Source: Flavobacteriaceae bacterium
Lineage (GTDB): Bacteria; Bacteroidota; Bacteroidia; Flavobacteriales; Flavobacteriaceae
Direction of reading: 5' to 3'
NCBI GenBank assembly: GCA_026988395.1
Contig: JALSLI010000091.1
Coordinates: forward strand, 1-53,504
DNA length: 53,504 bases
The notes under the pieces are model-generated. The model saw nothing but the letters and a program-made list of their open reading frames with translations. It was not told where the DNA came from and searched no databases. Shown in pieces: positions 9,275 through 17,129 of this stretch. The position numbers and the translations under genes were made by a program. The stretch's first letter is position 1. The number at the start of each line of letters is the position of its first letter.

Positions 9275-9814
9275 ATGAAGCTATTTTATAAAGCTGCTAT
9301 ACTTGACACTTCTGTATTAATAGTTTTATATCATTTAAATTTGTTAGAATATTTGAATTTTTTCTATAACACTATAAGAATACCTAGAAAAGTTGAAGAA
9401 GAGTTCTTAACAAAACATAAAAGCCATAAAGAGCGAAGCGAGAGATATCGGTTTCTCTCTCATTTTTATAATAATAACAAATCTTGGTTTATTCCGTGTA
9501 ATGAATATAGTTCTGATGACATAAAAATATATTTATCTCAAAAAGGAATTGATGCCGGCGAAGCAGAAATTTTTGCTCAAAATCAAGCATTAGGCAATAA
9601 TCACGAAATATTACTTGATGAAAGACAAGCGAGAAAACTTGCCAAATCAAACAAAATTCATCACCACGGGGTTTTGTTTATTCTAGCAAATTTAGATGTG
9701 AAATTTAAAGTGTGTGATTATTTTGAAGCAGTAAAAAAAGTAAAAATAGAAATGAAAACCTATTTTTCTGAAGAAATAGTAATTGAAGTTTATAATAGTG
9801 TAAAAGATAATTAA
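9275..9814 (+). CDS. PIN-domain (DUF3368-like) nuclease
   Basis: A 179-residue PIN-domain protein, longer than a usual VapC toxin and closer to DUF3368-type members. All four expected acidic metal ligands are visible: Asp11 in AILDTSVLI, Glu42 or Glu43 in VEEEF, Glu96 in DAGEAEIFA, and Asp115 in LLDERQARKLA. PIN domains are magnesium-dependent ribonucleases and many are toxins. No antitoxin gene lies next to it; its partner is the TIR-like gene six bases upstream. The pair sits between a glycan cluster and pdxH with no visible mobility gene. The fold is well supported; substrate and biological role are not. Confidence 0.8.
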   Translation: MKLFYKAAILDTSVLIVLYHLNLLEYLNFFYNTIRIPRKVEEEFLTKHKSHKERSERYRFLSHFYNNNKSWFIPCNEYSSDDIKIYLSQKGIDAGEAEIFAQNQALGNNHEILLDERQARKLAKSNKIHHHGVLFILANLDVKFKVCDYFEAVKKVKIEMKTYFSEEIVIEVYNSVKDN

Positions 9815-9871
9815 AAAATAGACTAACGTTACAATTCTCTTCTCTTATGGAAAAACTAGGATAAGAAAAAC

Positions 9872-10513
9872 ATGAAAGACCTAAGTAATTACAGAAAAAC
9901 ATACCAAAAAGCCGCTTTGTTAGAAAAAGAAGTGCCTGAAAATCCGATGGAATTGTTTCAAAAATGGTTTTTTGAAGCTGAACAATACGAATCCGGAGAA
10001 GCCAATGCAATGAATTTAGCTACCATTGGTCTGGATGGTTATCCAAAAAGTCGCATCGTTTTACTAAAAAAATTTACTTGGGAAGGCTTTATCTTTTACA
10101 CCAATTACAACAGTGAAAAAGGACAAGCAATTACACAAAATAACAAAGTTTGTCTTTCCTTTTTTTGGCAAGGTTTGGAACGGCAAATCATCATTAAAGG
10201 AAATGCCGAAAAACTGCCAGAAAATTTATCAAATGGCTATTTTGAATCCAGACCAGAAGGTTCTAAAATTGGAGCTTGGGCTTCTAACCAAAGTAAACCA
10301 ATAGAATCTCGAGAAAAATTAGATGAAAAATTAAAAAGTTTCGAAAAGAAATTTAAAAACACCGAAATACCAAGACCAAAAAACTGGGGCGGATTTTTAA
10401 TAAAACCCATTTCAATAGAATTCTGGCAAGGAAGACCAAACCGAATGCACGATAGAATTTTATTTACACTTCAAAAAGATTACAACTGGAAAATAGAACG
10501 TTTGCAACCGTGA
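9872..10513 (+). CDS. pdxH: Pyridoxamine 5'-phosphate oxidase
   Basis: This cytoplasmic FMN enzyme oxidises pyridoxine or pyridoxamine 5'-phosphate to pyridoxal phosphate. The 213 residues are of normal length and show the family pattern: YRKTYQKAALLEKEVPENPM at the start, AMNLATIGLDGYPKSRIVLLK for flavin binding, NYNSEKGQ, EGSKIGAWASNQS, and the C-terminal WQGRPNRMHDRILF. It begins 57 bases after the PIN gene and may be read through from it, but its role is unrelated. It is probably the native neighbour of the glycan cluster before the accessory pair arrived. Confidence 0.95.
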   Translation: MKDLSNYRKTYQKAALLEKEVPENPMELFQKWFFEAEQYESGEANAMNLATIGLDGYPKSRIVLLKKFTWEGFIFYTNYNSEKGQAITQNNKVCLSFFWQGLERQIIIKGNAEKLPENLSNGYFESRPEGSKIGAWASNQSKPIESREKLDEKLKSFEKKFKNTEIPRPKNWGGFLIKPISIEFWQGRPNRMHDRILFTLQKDYNWKIERLQP

Positions 10514-10524
10514 TTATTTAGTTT

Positions 10525-10600
10525 ACAGTGTGTGCAGTGTGCAGTTGGCAGTGTTATGTTATTGTAGAATACTACTGAACGAATACTGATGACTAAGAAG
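10525..10600. repeat. Short degenerate intergenic repeats (GCAGT-type and ACTGA-type)
   Basis: Between the convergent pdxH and LOG genes, GTGTGCAGT-like units recur at 10525-10553, followed by ACTGAA/ACTGAT units to about 10590. Such low-complexity remnants are common between Flavobacteriaceae genes. I see no terminator stem here. Confidence 0.4.
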
Positions 10601-11174
10601 CCGTCATATCCACAGCTTTACTAATTTTAGGTGGATTGTAATTATCCATTTTTTCTATTAAATCTTCAATGGAATTTGCTACCAAAAGCATATCTCGGTT
10701 TTCTTGTCTTAAAAACCCTTCTTTCACCATCACATCTAATTGTTTTAATATATTATTATAAAATCCATTTGTGTTTAAAATTCCAACAGGTTTAGTTTCA
10801 ATATTTAATTGCCCTAAGGTTAATGCTTCAAAAAGCTCGTCTAATGTTCCAAAACCTCCCGCAAGAGCGATGTATCCATCAACCAACTTGCTGATTTTTA
10901 CTTTACGTTTACTCATTTTTTTGGTAATATGCATTTTGGTAATGGTTTTATGAGCAACTTCCTCGCTTCGTAATAGATTAGGTATCACACCTATAACCTC
11001 ACCACTTAAGTCTAAAACCGTATCGGCAACAACACCCATCAATCCGATTTTACCGCCACCATAAACCAGACCTATCTCATTAGAAGCAAAGCACTTACCA
11101 ACAGATATCGCCGCTTCTTCATATATTTTGTTAAATCCTTTACCGGAACCACAAAAAACTGCTATTCTTTTCAT
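10593..11174 (-). CDS. LOG family protein (nucleoside 5'-monophosphate phosphoribohydrolase-like)
   Basis: A 193-residue Rossmann-fold protein of the TIGR00730/LOG family. It starts MKRIAVFCGSGKGFN and contains YGGGKIGLMG and the active-site motif GGFGTLDE at about residues 97-104, preceded by Ala rather than the usual Pro. LOG enzymes cleave nucleotide 5'-monophosphates to free base and ribose 5-phosphate; in plants and some bacteria they activate cytokinins, and many bacterial members are nucleotide-pool enzymes. The open frame continues to 11231, but the ATG at 11174 gives the family start. It is divergent from the DUF1599 gene, 49 bases away. Confidence 0.85.
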   Translation of the reverse strand: MKRIAVFCGSGKGFNKIYEEAAISVGKCFASNEIGLVYGGGKIGLMGVVADTVLDLSGEVIGVIPNLLRSEEVAHKTITKMHITKKMSKRKVKISKLVDGYIALAGGFGTLDELFEALTLGQLNIETKPVGILNTNGFYNNILKQLDVMVKEGFLRQENRDMLLVANSIEDLIEKMDNYNPPKISKAVDMTAS

Positions 11175-11223
11175 ATTTTTGTTATCTGAATAAATTTTCC
11201 GAAATTTACACAAATTATTATTG

Positions 11224-11769
11224 ATGCACAATACAGATAAAGAATATGATGACGTAGTGAAGACTTGTAAAACACTTTTTAAAAAAAAGATGCGTGATTA
11301 TGGGAGTGCTTGGCGAATATTAAGATTACCATCATTAACCGATCAAATTTACATCAAAGCAAAACGTATTCGTGAAATTCAAGACTTAAAAAAAACAAAA
11401 ATAGATGAAGGACAAGAGGCAGAATTCATTGGTATTATCAATTACGCAATAATGGCTTTAATCCAAATGGAATTAGGCATTGCTTCCGAACCGGATTTAA
11501 ACACGAATCAAACAATGGAACTTTACAACAAACACATTGCTAAAACCAAAGAATTAATGCAAAATAAAAATCACGATTATGGCGAAGCTTGGCGTGATAT
11601 GCGTGTTTCTTCATTAACAGATTTGATTTTACAGAAATTGCTTCGCGTAAAGCAAATTGAAGATAACAAAGGAAAAACATTAGTTTCGGAAGGAATTGAT
11701 GCAAACTACCAAGATATGATAAATTATGCTATTTTTGCACTAATACTACTAAACGAAAAACAGAACTAA
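11224..11769 (+). CDS. DUF1599 protein with two tandem domain copies
   Basis: A 181-residue cytoplasmic protein made of two copies of the same roughly 75-residue unit. The first copy has KMRDYGSAWRILRLPSLTDQ followed by KAKRIREIQ and IINYAIMALIQ; the second repeats this as NHDYGEAWRDMRVSSLTDLI, KLLRVKQIE and MINYAIFALIL. The domain is described as a nucleotide-modification-associated type, but no activity is established. The start is the ATG at 11224, directly after an unlikely TTG. It is followed four bases later by the DoxX fusion gene, so the two share a transcript, probably with crcB. No signal peptide is present. Confidence 0.85.
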   Translation: MHNTDKEYDDVVKTCKTLFKKKMRDYGSAWRILRLPSLTDQIYIKAKRIREIQDLKKTKIDEGQEAEFIGIINYAIMALIQMELGIASEPDLNTNQTMELYNKHIAKTKELMQNKNHDYGEAWRDMRVSSLTDLILQKLLRVKQIEDNKGKTLVSEGIDANYQDMINYAIFALILLNEKQN

Positions 11770-11773
11770 CAAG

Positions 11774-13690
11774 ATGAAGAATTTTATCACACAGTTATTT
11801 AGAATAATTATTGGCGGTTTATTTGTATTCTCAGGGTTTGTAAAATTAGTAGATCCTGTTGGGACTGCGTACAAATTAGAAGAATATTTTGGTGCCGATG
11901 TATTAAATTTAGAATTTTTAATTCCGTATGCATTATACTTATCCATATTTTTAATTATGGCAGAAATTATGTTAGGAATTATGATATTGGTAGGCTTTAA
12001 ACCAAAATTCACTACCATAAGCCTATTACTTTTAATACTTTTATTTCTCTTTTTAACTTGGTACTCGGCATACTATAATAAAGTAACTGACTGTGGTTGT
12101 TTTGGTGATTTTATAAAATTAACTTCTTGGCAAACATTTTATAAAAATGTTATTTTTACACCAATGATTTTGTGGTTGGTCTTTAACCATAAAGACATCA
12201 GGCCTATTTACAGTAGAAAATTTTCCGGATTTATAACTACATTATTTTTAATTGCCTTTTCAGGAATTGTCTATTATGTGTTACACCATTTACCAATTAT
12301 CGATTTTAGACCTTATGCTGTAGGAAAAAATATTCCGGAACAAATGATTTATCCAAAAGATGCCAAACGTGATGTTTTTCAAGATACTTGGATTTACAAA
12401 GTAAACGGCGAGGAGAAAGAATTTACCACAGAAGAAAAACCTTGGGATATCGAAGGAGCTGAATTTGTAGATAGAAAAACAAAACTTATTCAAGAAGGTT
12501 ATGTGCCACCAATCCATGATTTTACTATGGAAAAAAACGGACAAGATCTTACAAAACAATTAATGGGTGAAGAAAAGTTAATGCTAATTATCTCGCCAAA
12601 TTTAGATAAAGCTGATATCGAAGGTTTTACAAATATTAAAAAAGTAACCGATAAAGCCTTAGATAATGGTTATACAGTATATATGTTAACTGCTTCACCT
12701 GATGAACAATTTAATGACATTAAAAAAGAATTTAATTTAGAATTTGATAACCTGTCATGTGATGAAACGACACTAAAAACAATAATTAGAGCAAATCCCG
12801 GAATTGTAACTATTAACAAAGGTACCATAGACGGAAAATGGAGCTATAATGATTGGGAGAAAGTAAAAATCCGTGAAGGAATGGGCAGAAAAACTACAAC
12901 TATAGACTTTGACCTTAAAAAACAAATTGAAGATATTGGCATTGCCGATAAAAAATTCCGCTCTATTATCGATGCCGAAAACCCGGCTGTGAGAGATTCT
13001 TTAATGTATTTATACGACATCCCAAAAGATTCTATAGGAACAGATTTTTTTAGTAAACAACAAAAATTGGATTCCATTAACGGCATAAAAATTGAAAAAA
13101 TTATTGCTCAAAGAGGTTATCCCGGAAAAAATTTGGTTGGCGAACTCAATAAGGACGTTGCTTGGTCGGTAATTATGCACACCAACAAGGTAAATAAATA
13201 TATTGATTTGGTAATGGAAGCCGCCGAAAACAACCAATTATCTTATCCGAAAGCTGCCGAAATGCAAGATTTATATTTAATGCGAAAAGGATATCCACAA
13301 ATTTACGGTACTCAAATTGCCGAAATTAACGGTTATGATAAAATTTGGCCTATTGCAGAAGTGGAAGGTGTTAACATTCGTAGAAAATATGCCAATTTTA
13401 CACAAACAGTACAACAATACGCTAAAAAAGTTTTTGGAAAAAATTATTTCTTTGTACCAACAACAATGGACGAAGTACGTAAAGACCCAAATTATCATAT
13501 TCCGGATAGCATCCCTAATGTTTTAGGTGAAGAGGAAGAAGAAAAATTCTTAGAAACAAGACGAGCCAAAGATGATACTTTATTTAATAAAGCCAAAGAA
13601 ATTGAGGACATTAAAAAAGATAGTTTACCTCAAAAAGCAGATAGTATTGCAATAAAAGAAGTACAAAAAATAATAAAAGATTCTATCTAA
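11774..13690 (+). CDS. BT_3928-type DoxX membrane protein fused to thioredoxin-like and DUF6624-like domains
   Basis: A 638-residue protein. Residues 1-170 contain four or five membrane helices of the DoxX/MauE kind with a conserved GLFVFSGFVKLVDPVG start and a cysteine pair in DCGCFGD. Residues about 230-390 look like a thioredoxin-fold domain without an obvious CxxC. Residues about 390-580 resemble the DUF6624 domain, with IIAQRGYPGKNLVG, AWSVIMHTN and GYPQIYGTQI. The last 60 residues are charged and probably disordered. Usual BT_3928-type proteins end before the third domain. It is likely an inner-membrane redox-related protein. It sits in an operon with DUF1599 and crcB. Confidence 0.75.
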   Translation: MKNFITQLFRIIIGGLFVFSGFVKLVDPVGTAYKLEEYFGADVLNLEFLIPYALYLSIFLIMAEIMLGIMILVGFKPKFTTISLLLLILLFLFLTWYSAYYNKVTDCGCFGDFIKLTSWQTFYKNVIFTPMILWLVFNHKDIRPIYSRKFSGFITTLFLIAFSGIVYYVLHHLPIIDFRPYAVGKNIPEQMIYPKDAKRDVFQDTWIYKVNGEEKEFTTEEKPWDIEGAEFVDRKTKLIQEGYVPPIHDFTMEKNGQDLTKQLMGEEKLMLIISPNLDKADIEGFTNIKKVTDKALDNGYTVYMLTASPDEQFNDIKKEFNLEFDNLSCDETTLKTIIRANPGIVTINKGTIDGKWSYNDWEKVKIREGMGRKTTTIDFDLKKQIEDIGIADKKFRSIIDAENPAVRDSLMYLYDIPKDSIGTDFFSKQQKLDSINGIKIEKIIAQRGYPGKNLVGELNKDVAWSVIMHTNKVNKYIDLVMEAAENNQLSYPKAAEMQDLYLMRKGYPQIYGTQIAEINGYDKIWPIAEVEGVNIRRKYANFTQTVQQYAKKVFGKNYFFVPTTMDEVRKDPNYHIPDSIPNVLGEEEEEKFLETRRAKDDTLFNKAKEIEDIKKDSLPQKADSIAIKEVQKIIKDSI

Positions 13691-14065
13691 ATGTACAAAT
13701 TACTCTTGGTTTTTATCGGTGGAGGAAGCGGAAGTGTTTTACGTTATTTAATAGGGAAATACTTTAACCAAGTAGAACACAATGTGTTTTTAGGTACTTT
13801 TATGGTAAATATTTTAGGTAGTTTATTTATTGGTCTTTTATTTGGTTTAGCCGAAAAAAGCCATGTATTAACACCTAATCAAACACTACTTTTAGCAACC
13901 GGTTTTTGCGGTGGATTTACTACTTTTTCAACCTTTGCCTTAGAAAATTCATCACTTATAAAAACAGGTAATTATTTTATGCTTTTTTTATATATTTCTT
14001 CTTCGATTGTATTAGGGATTTTAGCGGTTTTTTTAGGGATGTATTTAAGCAAACAAATAGGTTAA
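13691..14065 (+). CDS. crcB: Fluoride channel CrcB/Fluc
   Basis: A 124-residue inner-membrane protein with four hydrophobic helices that lets fluoride leave the cell as an antiparallel dimer. The family motifs are clear: GGGSGSVLRYLIG at the start, GTFMVNILGSLFIGLLFG in the second helix, and GFCGGFTTFSTFALE, which carries the phenylalanines and the helix break of the pore. It starts on the base directly after the DoxX fusion stop, so it is translationally coupled. No fluoride riboswitch is visible upstream, as expected for an internal operon position. Confidence 0.93.
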   Translation: MYKLLLVFIGGGSGSVLRYLIGKYFNQVEHNVFLGTFMVNILGSLFIGLLFGLAEKSHVLTPNQTLLLATGFCGGFTTFSTFALENSSLIKTGNYFMLFLYISSSIVLGILAVFLGMYLSKQIG

Positions 14066-14100
14066 CCGCAGATATTTGATTCTATCTAAAATATAATAAA

Positions 14101-14140
14101 AAATCGTCGGTATTGCTAAAAGCAACACCGACGATTTTTG
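14101..14140. terminator. Bidirectional terminator between crcB and the multicopper oxidase
   Basis: A 17-base-pair stem (arms 14101-14117 and 14121-14137, one A-C mismatch) with an AAA loop, flanked by A-runs on one side and T-runs on the other. It separates two convergent genes and can stop transcription from both. Confidence 0.85.
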
Positions 14141-14169
14141 TTTAGAATAATAATACAATATTACACAAC

Positions 14170-15891
14170 CTACTCCTTAATAAACCGTTTGGTTAAAATC
14201 TTTTTATCGGTATAAACTTTAAGATGATATTTTCCGGAAGCCAATTCAAAAACAGGAAAGGAATACATATTATTTACTTCATTAATATGAATTTTATGGT
14301 ACTGAATGATTTGTCCTAATTCATTAATAATTGCATATGCATTAATTTTATCTGATGTATCTAACAACTTTGCAGTCATATACACTTTATTAGTTGGATT
14401 TGGATAAAGCTCTAAACCATTTTCAATATTTTCACCGGAAAGGCTCGCATTGGTATCAACTACTACAAATTGCCCCATCATACCGCCATCTTCGTGATTT
14501 AACATATGACAATGATACATATAAGGCACTGTGGTATCTGCAAAATCTTCAAACTTTGTAATCACACGAACCGAACCTCCGCCTGACGGAATTAAAAACG
14601 TATCTTTCCAACCTTGTGCCGTTGCCGGAGGTGGATTTCCATCAACATCCAAAATTAAAAACTGAATATCGTGAATATGAAACGGGTGCGAAATAGCTGA
14701 ATTATTGCTAATCGTCCAAATTTCTGTATTATTTAATGGCACTGTAACATTTATCGTATTCATATCCAAACTCACACCGTTGATAACAAAATCACCATTT
14801 AATTGTTGAAATCCGCCTTGAGCAGATTGCAAAGTAAAATTTCTTGTTGCATCTGCATTTGCTTCCAAATACGGCGTAATAGTGGTTAAAGTTGACGGAA
14901 TTGATGTAACCGGATTAGCTGTTTGAGCACCAACATTTATGGTTAAAACCGTAAAATCACTTCCGTTTAACGGATTAGGATTATAATTATCTAATGGCAT
15001 ACTCGCATTCATTCCCGGAGATGTTCCACCGTAAATTCCGTTAGGAAACTCAGATGCATAACTTTTTAAATAAATTGTTTGACCTTCCAATCCGGACAAA
15101 TCCACCAAAATCTCCGAACGCTCTCCGGATGCTAACTGTAAACGGTTTATTAATAAAGGTGTTTCACGTAAACCTCCATCGGTTGCTATTTGATAAAAAT
15201 TACGATTATTATCAAACCCAAATCTAAAAACACGCTGTGTAGAACCGTTTAACAAGCGTAAACGCACTACTTGTGCCGGTAAATCTACCACAGGATCTAT
15301 CGTGGCATTTACCATAAGTGTATCGTCATTATTAGAATGAAAAACAATCTGATTATTAGCATCAAAATCTTTTGTTTGTACCACTAACGGAATATCATCT
15401 ACGCCATAAGTCCTCGGTAAATCCAAAGCAGCCTCTTGATCATCTTTAATAATAATCATTCCTGCAATTCCTTTGCTTACGTGCTCATCGGTATAGGTAT
15501 CTAAATGCGGATGATACCACATTGTAGATGCATTATTCATCACGGTAAATTGTGGATTCCAAGTAGTTCCCGGATCTATTACCGTGTGTGGGCCTCCATC
15601 ATTTTGTGCTGAAATATGCATTCCGTGCCAATGCAAAGTTGTTGGTTGCCCGAGATTATTTGTTACCTGAATATTTACATTTGTGTTTTTATGCAAAACT
15701 AATGTTGGCCCAAGAATAGAACCATTTGCTCCCATAGTAGCTGTTGCTTGTCCGGAAAAAAATTGATGTGTGCTATTTTGTAAATTCAAGTTAATATTTA
15801 CATCATCGATAATAGGCGGAATTTCCAATTGATTTTGAGCTTTTACAAATAAAACAGCAAAAAACAAGGATAGGATTAGTAATTTTCTCAT
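14170..15891 (-). CDS. CueO-like multicopper oxidase with T9SS C-terminal sorting domain
   Basis: A 573-residue exported oxidase that would turn Cu(I) or other substrates into oxidised products with oxygen. It has a signal peptide (MRKLLILSLFFAVLFVKAQ) and all four copper motifs: HWHGMH near residue 87, WYHPH near 125, HPFHIHD near 401 and HCHMLNHEDGGMM near 460, the last resembling the CueO type-1 site. Residues about 495-573 (LYPNPTNKVYMTAKLL ... KILTKRFIKE) form a type A sorting domain, so it is probably moved by the type IX system to the cell surface or medium. It is the last gene of the left metal block, 88 bases after the CzcB-like gene. Confidence 0.92.
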   Translation of the reverse strand: MRKLLILSLFFAVLFVKAQNQLEIPPIIDDVNINLNLQNSTHQFFSGQATATMGANGSILGPTLVLHKNTNVNIQVTNNLGQPTTLHWHGMHISAQNDGGPHTVIDPGTTWNPQFTVMNNASTMWYHPHLDTYTDEHVSKGIAGMIIIKDDQEAALDLPRTYGVDDIPLVVQTKDFDANNQIVFHSNNDDTLMVNATIDPVVDLPAQVVRLRLLNGSTQRVFRFGFDNNRNFYQIATDGGLRETPLLINRLQLASGERSEILVDLSGLEGQTIYLKSYASEFPNGIYGGTSPGMNASMPLDNYNPNPLNGSDFTVLTINVGAQTANPVTSIPSTLTTITPYLEANADATRNFTLQSAQGGFQQLNGDFVINGVSLDMNTINVTVPLNNTEIWTISNNSAISHPFHIHDIQFLILDVDGNPPPATAQGWKDTFLIPSGGGSVRVITKFEDFADTTVPYMYHCHMLNHEDGGMMGQFVVVDTNASLSGENIENGLELYPNPTNKVYMTAKLLDTSDKINAYAIINELGQIIQYHKIHINEVNNMYSFPVFELASGKYHLKVYTDKKILTKRFIKE

Positions 15892-15939
15892 AATATCGCG
15901 TTTAAGAATGTGAATTTATTATATTTTATTTTTTATATT

Positions 15940-15953
15940 GTAACATTTGTTAC
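15940..15953. promoter_or_regulatory. Inverted repeat GTAACA-N2-TGTTAC upstream of the multicopper oxidase
   Basis: A perfect 6-base inverted repeat with a two-base centre lies 49 bases upstream of the oxidase ATG, in the 88-base gap after czcB. Its size and symmetry would suit a dimeric regulator such as a Crp/Fnr-type protein. No -7 box was seen beside it. Confidence 0.35.
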
Positions 15954-15979
15954 CATTAATACGAATATCTTCCTCCTTC

Positions 15980-17125
15980 TTAACCTCTAACCAAATCAAA
16001 TGCACCTTTAATTAATATGGTGTCTTCCGATTTTAATTCTTTTGAAATTACCTCAACAAAACCTTGATATTTTTTAGCTGTTTTAACATTAACCGGTTCA
16101 AAAATAAACTTATTTCCTTCTTGTTTTTCTAATTTTAAGACAACTAAATTATTTTCATTTTCCACCACGGCTTCTTCCGGTAAAGCAAAAGCTTCGGTAC
16201 TTAAAGTTTCAATTTCGGCTTCTACAAACATTCCTATTGCAAAATTATTTTTAGATTCATCATGTAAATGACCATGTACTTTAACCGTTCTGGTTTGCTC
16301 GTCTATTTGTGTTCCAACTAGATGAACTTCGGCTTCATAAACAATATCTCCAGCTTCCGGAATGGTAAAATTAATACGTTGTCCCTTTTTAATTTTCATT
16401 ACATCTTTTTCAAAAACAGATAATTCTACATGAACGTGATTGGTGTTTACAATTTCTAAAATCACATCGTTCGGTGAGATATGTGTTCCGGTACTCACAT
16501 TTACTTTGGTAACATAGCCGTTAATTTTAGCAAATAACGTAATTACAGATGTGAAATTACCTGCCTCCACATTGGATAGTTTTATGTTTAATAACTGTAA
16601 TTTACCTTTTAAACCATTATACATTGCCAATTGCGAATTGTATTTACTCTTAGCTTGTAAATATTTTTTTTGGGAAGTAATTTTTTCATCAAATAGTGTT
16701 TTCTGACGCTCGTATTCATTTTTTAGATACTCTAAATTTTGTTTCGCTTCTAAATATTCTTGTTGCATCGTAACAAATTCAGGATTTTCAATAGTAACCA
16801 GTGCTTGTCCTCTACGGACTTTGTCTCCGATAAGTAAATTGGATCTTTTAATATTTCCACCATAAAAAGAAGAAACAATTTGCTTACTTTGAGGTGGCAC
16901 ATCAATCACTCCTGTTGCCATAACCACAATAGGAAAATGCTTTTTAATCATTTTACCTAATTGCATTTTATTTTCATTAAATTGAGCTTTGGTTATAATA
17001 ATTTCGTGATGTTCTTCTAGGGTATTTTCTTCGGTTTTAACCGGAATTTTTGAGTTTTCCTTTTCTTTACAGGAGAATAGGTTTAGACTAAAAATTAAAA
17101 TGGATATATAGATTAAATTTTTCAT
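15980..17125 (-). CDS. CzcB-like periplasmic adaptor of an RND metal efflux pump
   Basis: A 381-residue membrane-fusion protein. It starts with a lipoprotein signal (ISILIFSLNLFSCKEKEN, lipobox Cys19) and contains the lipoyl-like halves VVMATGVIDVPPQSKQIVSS and KINGYVTKVNVSTGTHI, a coiled-coil hairpin at about residues 110-190, and barrel and membrane-proximal domains. It would join the inner-membrane pump to the outer-membrane factor. It starts four bases after the stop of the CzcA-type pump gene. No heavy-metal-binding N-terminal domain is present, unlike the CusB of the right block, in keeping with a Zn/Co/Cd rather than Cu pump. Confidence 0.9.
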   Translation of the reverse strand: MKNLIYISILIFSLNLFSCKEKENSKIPVKTEENTLEEHHEIIITKAQFNENKMQLGKMIKKHFPIVVMATGVIDVPPQSKQIVSSFYGGNIKRSNLLIGDKVRRGQALVTIENPEFVTMQQEYLEAKQNLEYLKNEYERQKTLFDEKITSQKKYLQAKSKYNSQLAMYNGLKGKLQLLNIKLSNVEAGNFTSVITLFAKINGYVTKVNVSTGTHISPNDVILEIVNTNHVHVELSVFEKDVMKIKKGQRINFTIPEAGDIVYEAEVHLVGTQIDEQTRTVKVHGHLHDESKNNFAIGMFVEAEIETLSTEAFALPEEAVVENENNLVVLKLEKQEGNKFIFEPVNVKTAKKYQGFVEVISKELKSEDTILIKGAFDLVRG

Positions 17126-17129
17126 TTTT

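Noticed and set aside
8612-9871. Attachment sites or mobile-element ends around the TIR/PIN pair
   Set aside because: I looked for direct or inverted repeats at both borders and for integrase or tRNA sequence and saw none.
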